Origin: Mitsuokella multacida DSM 20544
Lineage (GTDB): Bacteria > Bacillota > Negativicutes > Selenomonadales > Selenomonadaceae
Direction: 5' to 3'
Assembly (NCBI RefSeq): GCF_000155955.1
Contig: NZ_GG697141.2
Coordinates: 1,396,086-1,460,085, forward strand
DNA: 64,000 nucleotides
Position 1 is the first letter of the stretch, and every line of letters begins with the position of its first letter. A model generated the notes under the pieces. It saw nothing but the letters and a program-made list of their open reading frames with translations. It was not told where the DNA came from and ran no database searches. This document shows positions 59,631 through 64,000 of the stretch, piece after piece. A program made the position numbers and the translations under genes.

Positions 59631-59707
59631 TGAGTGATATAGTATTGATTGAACTGAATTGAAAGCAAAGACTTACGGAACCCCCTTCTGCGTGCACCTG
59701 CACAAGA

Positions 59708-59748
59708 TGGCACAGATTTTGATACACAAAGTTGGCACGCATCTTGCA
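59708..59748 (+). promoter_or_regulatory. Sigma-54 (-24/-12) promoter of the PTS operon, with a second near-match
   Basis: TGGCACGCATCTTGCA at 59733-59748 fits the sigma-54 consensus TGGCACrnnnnTTGCw perfectly. A second site, TGGCACAGATTTTGAT at 59708-59723, has one mismatch (TTGAT) and lies 25 bp upstream. Together with the LevR-type activator, this predicts RpoN-dependent expression of the mannose-family PTS. Confidence 0.88.
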
Positions 59749-59794
59749 TTGTATTAAGGCAGAGGTAAGGGATTTATCAAAGGAGGTATAGCCA

Positions 59795-60232
59795 ATGTTC
59801 GCTATCATAGTCGGTACGCATGGCCTTTTCGCGAAGGAACTCGTGCGCTCGTGTGAGATGATCTGCGGAGAGCAGAAGAACGTCCGCGCGGTGACGCTCG
59901 TTCCGGGCGAGGGGCCGGACGATGTCGTCAAAAAGTATGAGGAAGCCATCAAAGAGCTCGACTGCTCGGGCGGTGTGCTCTTCCTCAACGACCTCTTTGG
60001 CGGCAGCCCGTACAACGCAGCCTGCCGTCTCGTCATCGCGAATGAGGCGTACGGCATCGTGACGGGCGTCAACCTGCCGATGCTCATCGAGATGTGCAGC
60101 GCACAGATGATGGACGAGGGCCTGAGCATCCAGGAACTCATGGAAAAGGCGGCAGAGGCTGGCAAGAGCGGCATGCAGTTCTTCCACGCCAGCCAGATTG
60201 CCGATGATGATGAAGAGGAGGATGATCTGTAA
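59795..60232 (+). CDS. PTS mannose-family EIIA component
   Basis: This 145-residue cytoplasmic protein accepts phosphate from HPr on the His of VGTHGLFA (about residue 9) and passes it to EIIB. It also has FLNDLFGGSPYNAA and VTGVNLPMLIEM, conserved in the family. The acidic C-terminal tail (DDDEEEDDL) resembles the linker that joins IIA and IIB in fused ManX proteins. AAAGGAGG precedes ATG 59795. It overlaps EIIB by one base (TAATG). Confidence 0.95.
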   Translation: MFAIIVGTHGLFAKELVRSCEMICGEQKNVRAVTLVPGEGPDDVVKKYEEAIKELDCSGGVLFLNDLFGGSPYNAACRLVIANEAYGIVTGVNLPMLIEMCSAQMMDEGLSIQELMEKAAEAGKSGMQFFHASQIADDDEEEDDL

Positions 60233-60708
60233 TGAAAATCGTATTAGCAAGAATCGATGACCGCCTGATTCACGGTCAGGTCGCCACAGTCTGGTCGAAG
60301 GCGACGAACTGCCAGCGCATCATCGTCTGCGACGATGAGGTCGCCAAGGACAAGATCCGCTCGACGCTGTTGAAGCAGGTCGCGCCGGCCGGCATCAAGA
60401 GCCATGTCGTCGACCTCGCAAAGGCCGTGCGCGTCTACAACAACCCGAAGTACGAGAACGACCGCTGCCTGCTGCTCTTCACGAATCCGTCGAGTGTCCT
60501 GTACCTCGTCGAGCACGGTGTGCCGATCAAGAGCGTCAACATCGGCGGCATGAGCTTCCACGAGGGCAAGCATCAGATCACGAGCGCTGTCTCGGTCGAT
60601 GATACGGATATCGCCGCGTTCAAGAAGCTCAACGAGATGGGCATTGAGCTGGAGATCCGCAAAGTAGATACAGATAAGAAGCAGAATCTCATGGATGTCT
60701 TGAAATAA
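60232..60708 (+). CDS. PTS mannose/fructose-family EIIB component
   Basis: This 158-residue protein transfers phosphate to the incoming sugar. The phosphorylated His is in RIDDRLIHGQVATVW (about residue 15). Further family signs are NIGGMSFHEGKHQIT and VDDTDIAAFKKL. GAGGAGG, within the end of the EIIA gene, is its ribosome site, and the start overlaps the EIIA stop. Length matches stand-alone IIB of this family, for example LevE or AgaB types. Confidence 0.95.
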   Translation: MKIVLARIDDRLIHGQVATVWSKATNCQRIIVCDDEVAKDKIRSTLLKQVAPAGIKSHVVDLAKAVRVYNNPKYENDRCLLLFTNPSSVLYLVEHGVPIKSVNIGGMSFHEGKHQITSAVSVDDTDIAAFKKLNEMGIELEIRKVDTDKKQNLMDVLK

Positions 60709-60716
60709 CAGCAGTC

Positions 60717-60751
60717 CTCATCCGGGAATCGAGGGGGATTTCCCGGATGAG
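60717..60751 (+). promoter_or_regulatory. Intercistronic hairpin between EIIB and EIIC genes
   Basis: CTCATCCGGGAA pairs perfectly with TTCCCGGATGAG (12 bp). No T run follows. It may protect the IIA-IIB part of the message or reduce read-through, giving different amounts of soluble and membrane components. Confidence 0.5.
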
Positions 60752-60891
60752 CCCATCCTCGCGACGACTTTTGCACATCGCACATCGCAAATTGAAAATC
60801 AGATTGAGAATCAGGTAAACAAGTAAATCGGGTAATCCATCAATCAACAAGAATCCAATAAGGATTCAACAAGAAATTGGAGGGGAACATC

Positions 60892-61704
60892 ATGGAACTT
60901 AGCAGTCTGCAGATCCTTGCAATCTTCATTGTGTCTGCTGTTGCCGGCATGGGCTCCGTTCTCGATGAGCTTCAGACGCATCGTCCGCTCATCGCCTGCA
61001 CGTTCACGGGACTCATCCTCGGCGATATCACGACCGGCATCATTATCGGTGGTACACTTGAAATGATCGCACTGGGATGGATGAACATCGGTGCTGCCAT
61101 GGCACCAGATGCCGCCCTGGCATCCGTCATTTCGACCATCCTCGTCATCGCAGGCCATCAGACCATTGGCGCGGGCATCGCGATTGCCATGCCGCTCGCC
61201 GCAGCTGGCCAGGTGCTCACGATCCTCTGCCGTACGCTCACCGTCGTCTTCCAGCATCAGGCTGACCACTATGCTGAGAAGGGCGAGCTGCGCGGCATCG
61301 ATATCTGCCATCTCGGCGCTCTGCTCATCCAGGCACTGCGCGTCGCTGTCCCGTCGACACTCGTTGCCATGTATATCGGCACGGGCGCAGTCGAGGCCAT
61401 GCTCGCAGCCATCCCGCCGGTCATCACGGGCGGCCTTCAGGTTGCCGGCGGCTTCATCGTCGTCGTCGGTTATGCGATGGTCATCAACATGATGGGCGCG
61501 AAGTACCTCATGCCGTTCTTCTTCCTCGGCTTTGTCATCGCAGCGTTCACAACGTTCAACCTCGTTGCACTCGGTGTCATCGGCCTTGTCTGCGCCATCG
61601 TCTACATCCAGCTCAATCCGAAGTACGCTCAGCTCGCTGCAGCGCCGGCTTCGTCGGAGTCCTCTTCGGATGCGGATGACGACCTTGACGATGAACTGGA
61701 TTGA
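60892..61704 (+). CDS. PTS mannose-family EIIC membrane component
   Basis: This 270-residue integral membrane subunit forms the sugar channel with EIID. It shows ELQTHRPLIACTFTGLILGDI (short motif THRPL), GGTLEMIALGWMNIGAAMAPDAALASVIS and the ILVIAGHQ segment typical of ManY/LevF. GGAGGGG precedes ATG 60892. A Ser/Asp-rich tail ends in DDLDDELD. Sugar specificity (mannose, fructose, sorbose, N-acetylgalactosamine and others) cannot be told. Confidence 0.94.
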   Translation: MELSSLQILAIFIVSAVAGMGSVLDELQTHRPLIACTFTGLILGDITTGIIIGGTLEMIALGWMNIGAAMAPDAALASVISTILVIAGHQTIGAGIAIAMPLAAAGQVLTILCRTLTVVFQHQADHYAEKGELRGIDICHLGALLIQALRVAVPSTLVAMYIGTGAVEAMLAAIPPVITGGLQVAGGFIVVVGYAMVINMMGAKYLMPFFFLGFVIAAFTTFNLVALGVIGLVCAIVYIQLNPKYAQLAAAPASSESSSDADDDLDDELD

Positions 61705-61722
61705 GGAATGGAGGGAAATACG

Positions 61723-62547
61723 ATGGAGAAGAAACTGACAAAGAGCGATTTTTTCTGGGCGTTCATCCGTTCGAACTTCCTGCAGGGCTCCTGGAACATG
61801 GAGCGCATGCAGGCACTGGGCTTTGCTTTCGGCATGGTGCCAATCCTCAAGCGCCTCTACACGGGTGAGGAGCTCAAGCAGGCCATGAAGCGTCACCTGG
61901 AATTCTACAACACGCAGCCGTTCGTCACCGCACCGATTATCGGCATCACGGCGGCCATGGAGGAGAAGAAGGCCAATGGTGCCGACATCCCCGATGGCGT
62001 CATCAACGGCATCAAGGTCGGCATGATGGGCCCGCTGGCCGGCGTTGGCGACCCGATCTTCTGGGGCACGCTGCGCCCGATTACCGCAGCCCTCGGCGCA
62101 TCGTTCGCCATCTCCGGCAGCATCCTCGGCCCAATCATCTTCTTCGTGCTCTTCAACTTCGTCCGCCTCTGGGTGCGCTGGTACGGCATCAAGTACGGCT
62201 ACGCCAAAGGCACGGACATCGTCCAGGATGTCGCTGGCAACCGCCTGCAGAAACTCACGGAAGGTGCCTCTATCCTCGGTCTCTTCGTCATGGGCGCCCT
62301 GGTCAACAAGTGGACGAGCGTCAACATCCCGGTCGTTGTCTCGCAGATCACGAACGCCAAGGGCGAAGTCGTCACGACGACGGTTCAGACCATCCTCGAT
62401 CAGCTGATGCCTGGCCTGATCCCGTTGCTCATGACGTTCGCATGCATGGCTTTGATGAAGCGCAAGGTCAACGCGATCTGGATCATATTCGGCCTCTTCG
62501 CACTCGGCATTGTCTGCTATGCCCTCGGCATCATGAATGTCAAATAA
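61723..62547 (+). CDS. PTS mannose-family EIID membrane component
   Basis: This 274-residue subunit pairs with EIIC. Conserved segments are RSNFLQGSWNMERMQALGFAF, RHLEFYNTQPFVTAPIIGITAAMEE and GPLAGVGDPIFWGTLRPI, all diagnostic of ManZ/LevG. A C-terminal membrane segment ends the protein. GGAGGG precedes ATG 61723, 18 bp after the EIIC stop. It is the last gene of the PTS operon before a terminator. Confidence 0.95.
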   Translation: MEKKLTKSDFFWAFIRSNFLQGSWNMERMQALGFAFGMVPILKRLYTGEELKQAMKRHLEFYNTQPFVTAPIIGITAAMEEKKANGADIPDGVINGIKVGMMGPLAGVGDPIFWGTLRPITAALGASFAISGSILGPIIFFVLFNFVRLWVRWYGIKYGYAKGTDIVQDVAGNRLQKLTEGASILGLFVMGALVNKWTSVNIPVVVSQITNAKGEVVTTTVQTILDQLMPGLIPLLMTFACMALMKRKVNAIWIIFGLFALGIVCYALGIMNVK

Positions 62548-62583
62548 AGTGCATTCTGTCTCATGGAACAAAATCCATGATCT

Positions 62584-62620
62584 GCAACGCCTTTTCCTCA
62601 AGGAGAAGGCGTTGTTTTGC
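62584..62620 (+). terminator. Terminator of the PTS operon
   Basis: CAACGCCTTTTCC-TCAA-GGAGAAGGCGTTG followed by TTTTGC. Confidence 0.88.
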
Positions 62621-62629
62621 ATGAAACCC

Positions 62630-62658
62630 TTTACATTTTTAGATGAATTCCGTAAAAT
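62630..62658 (+). promoter_or_regulatory. pfkA promoter
   Basis: TTTACA (62630-62635), 17-bp spacer, TAAAAT (62653-62658), about 100 bp before the start codon. Confidence 0.65.
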
Positions 62659-62758
62659 AAAGAAGGAAATGGAATCAGGCTATTTGATTATCCTGCTGCA
62701 TGAAACGGTGGGATGATTGGGATAAGTATGGAATCGATGGAATAGGAGAGATGTTCCC

Positions 62759-63724
62759 ATGATCAAAAAAGCGATTGCTGTAATGACATCTGGCGGCGAC
62801 AGCCCGGGCATGAATGCTGCGGCACGTGCCGTTGTCCGTACGGCACTTTACGAGGGTGTAAAAGTCTATGGCATCAACAACGGCTACCAGGGCATGCTCG
62901 ATGACGATATCGAGGAGCTCACGAGCCGCAGCGTCAGCGACCTCATCCAGCGCGGTGGCACGTTCCTCGGAACGGCTCGCTGCCCGGAGTTCAAGACGCC
63001 GGAAGGCCGTCGTAAGGGCTATGAAAACCTCGTGAAGCGTGGGATTGAAGGCCTCGTCATCATCGGCGGCGATGGCAGTCTGACAGGCGGCTCGCTGCTT
63101 TCGAAAGAGACGGGCCTGCCAATCGTCGGCCTGCCGGGCACGATCGACAACGATGTCTGGGGCATGGACTACACGATCGGCTGCGACACGGCAGCCAACA
63201 CGATCGTCGATGCCATCAACAAGCTGCGCGATACGGCTTCGGCACATCGCCGCATCATGCTCGTCGAGGTCATGGGCCGCAACTCCGGCTGGCTGGCCAT
63301 GATGTCCGGCATCGCGGGCGGCGCTGAGTTCGTCCTCGTCCCGGAGGTCAAGTTCAACATCGACACGATGTGCGAAGAGATCAAAGAGATGTATGACGCA
63401 GGCAAGCGCTACAGCATCATCGTCGTAGCGGAAGGCGCTGGCTCGGCCATCGAGATCGGCAAGGCCGTCGAGGAGAAGACGGGCATCGATACGCGCGTAT
63501 CGGTCCTCGGCCACATCCAGCGCGGCGGTTCGCCGACGGTCGAAGACCGCATGAAGGCCTCGATGCTCGGCGAGAAGGCCGCTCTGGCCATCATCTCGGG
63601 CGCATCGGACGTCGTCTTCGGCTTCAACGAAGGCAAGGTCGTGGCGGTCAACCTCTTCGAGGCCGTCAACAACACGAAGACCCTGAACCCAGAGCTCGTA
63701 CGCCTCGCACGCGTGCTGGCCTGA
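62759..63724 (+). CDS. pfkA: ATP-dependent 6-phosphofructokinase
   Basis: This 321-residue enzyme phosphorylates fructose 6-phosphate in glycolysis. Motifs: TSGGDSPGMNAAARAVVR (ATP loop), GGTFLGTARC, IGGDGSLTGG, the catalytic PGTIDND with the Asp base, VEVMGRNSGWLA and GHIQRGGSPTVEDR. The GGDGS element (Gly at the position that selects ATP over pyrophosphate) indicates an ATP-dependent enzyme. AGGAGAG precedes ATG 62759. It is monocistronic, and follows a sugar PTS that would supply hexose phosphate. Confidence 0.97.
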   Translation: MIKKAIAVMTSGGDSPGMNAAARAVVRTALYEGVKVYGINNGYQGMLDDDIEELTSRSVSDLIQRGGTFLGTARCPEFKTPEGRRKGYENLVKRGIEGLVIIGGDGSLTGGSLLSKETGLPIVGLPGTIDNDVWGMDYTIGCDTAANTIVDAINKLRDTASAHRRIMLVEVMGRNSGWLAMMSGIAGGAEFVLVPEVKFNIDTMCEEIKEMYDAGKRYSIIVVAEGAGSAIEIGKAVEEKTGIDTRVSVLGHIQRGGSPTVEDRMKASMLGEKAALAIISGASDVVFGFNEGKVVAVNLFEAVNNTKTLNPELVRLARVLA

Positions 63725-63750
63725 TCGGAATCAGTAATTCAAGACAGAAT

Positions 63751-63793
63751 AAAAGAGCTGCTACCCAAGCGAGTTGGGTAGCAGCTCTTTTTT
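63751..63793 (+). terminator. Terminator of pfkA
   Basis: AAAAGAGCTGCTACCCAA with its complement and TTTTTTG. Confidence 0.92.
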
Positions 63794-63837
63794 GCCAATG
63801 GAGTTATATTCTTAGTATACGCACATCGTATCATTGA

Positions 63838-64000
63838 AGGCGGGGAGGCATGTATTTCGGCTTCGGCGCTCAGCTGAATGGACCCCATGGCCATATCCTC
63901 ATGGAGGCTTCTTCGCCGCCTGCCACGGCGTTCTGACATCGCATGCTCTGCCTCGTTCTTCTTGGGGCCCATCCCTGCGGGCAATCGCTTCGCTTCTGCA
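63838..64000. repeat. Dispersed repeat, copy 2 (runs off the window end)
   Basis: From GGCGGGGAGG onward, this plus-strand DNA resembles the minus strand of 16772-16599: TATTTCGGCTTCGGCG (63853-63868) is shared exactly, followed by TGAATG.ACCCCATG, CTTCGCCGCCTGCC, CGGCGTTC, CATCGC and CCCTGCGGGCA. No credible gene lies here. The far end of the element is outside the window. Confidence 0.6.

Noticed and set aside
1-64000. CRISPR array, prophage, rRNA operon or replication origin
   Set aside because: No regularly spaced repeats, phage structural genes, rRNA-like sequence or DnaA-box cluster was found on reading through the window.

Overview
The window looks like a chromosomal segment of a Gram-negative Firmicute (class Negativicutes). 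Selenomonadaceae is most likely, perhaps Selenomonas or Mitsuokella; the genus is a guess. The sequence shows GC-rich coding DNA with AT-rich intergenic regions, strong GGAGG ribosome sites, several TTG starts and sigma-A type promoters. A Firmicute-style gut-fermenter metabolism (inositol use, mannose-family PTS with a LevR-type activator, iron-dependent alcohol dehydrogenases) sits beside outer-membrane functions (TonB receptor, ExbB/ExbD/TonB).

Layout. 1-1.7 kb: the end of a GGGtGRT family gene and an Hsp20 gene. 1.8-9.9 kb: one iron-uptake operon (TonB-dependent siderophore receptor, two FecCD permeases, ATPase, binding lipoprotein, ExbB, ExbD, TonB) behind two Fur-box-like sites. 10-16.5 kb: endonuclease IV, an AraC regulator, an organophosphate transporter and a 969-residue phosphoesterase with a LamG-like region. 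16.6-26.4 kb: a repeat element, then a divergent inositol locus: aldehyde dehydrogenase and DeoR/IolR-type repressor on the minus strand; iron alcohol dehydrogenase, iolJ-like aldolase, iolC, iolB, iolD and iolE on the plus strand. 26.5-34.9 kb: transporters (GntP-like, two DMT, GPH symporter), a cytidylate-kinase-like gene, an IS30 element, and arsR-acr3. 34.9-43 kb: a second inositol-related block: three AraC regulators, iolI, two Gfo/Idh/MocA dehydrogenases (one iolG-like) and a second GPH symporter. 43.2-51.4 kb: XRE-cupin regulator, then an aminotransferase, a second cytidylate-kinase-like protein, an amino acid permease and an iron alcohol dehydrogenase; another iron alcohol dehydrogenase divergent from a LysR regulator. 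51.5-53.5 kb: RpiB-family protein, two identical tRNA-Thr(CGT) genes with their own promoter and terminator, and an exported TPR protein. 53.5-56.6 kb: csoR-copA copper operon. 56.7-62.5 kb: LevR-type sigma-54 activator followed by a mannose-family PTS (IIA, IIB, IIC, IID) behind a -24/-12 promoter. 62.6-64 kb: pfkA and the start of a second repeat copy.

How the genes work together. The inositol genes cover oxidation (iolG-like), inosose isomerisation (iolI), dehydration (iolE), ring opening (iolD), isomerisation (iolB), phosphorylation (iolC) and aldol cleavage (iolJ-like) to dihydroxyacetone phosphate and malonate semialdehyde. No classical CoA-acylating iolA is in the window. The iron alcohol dehydrogenase that leads the operon, and the aldehyde dehydrogenase beside the repressor, are therefore candidate fates for malonate semialdehyde. 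Sequences matching the Bacillus IolR operator pattern lie just downstream of the -10 boxes of both the iol operon and the distant iolG-like gene, which suggests one regulon split over two places.

The least explained items are a dispersed ~175-bp repeat with terminal inverted repeats, two cytidylate-kinase-like proteins with degenerate P-loops, a promoter-leader-terminator module before the aminotransferase, a CopA with a fused C-terminal CopZ-like domain preceded by an internal start, and an RpiB homologue with Asp in place of the catalytic Cys.
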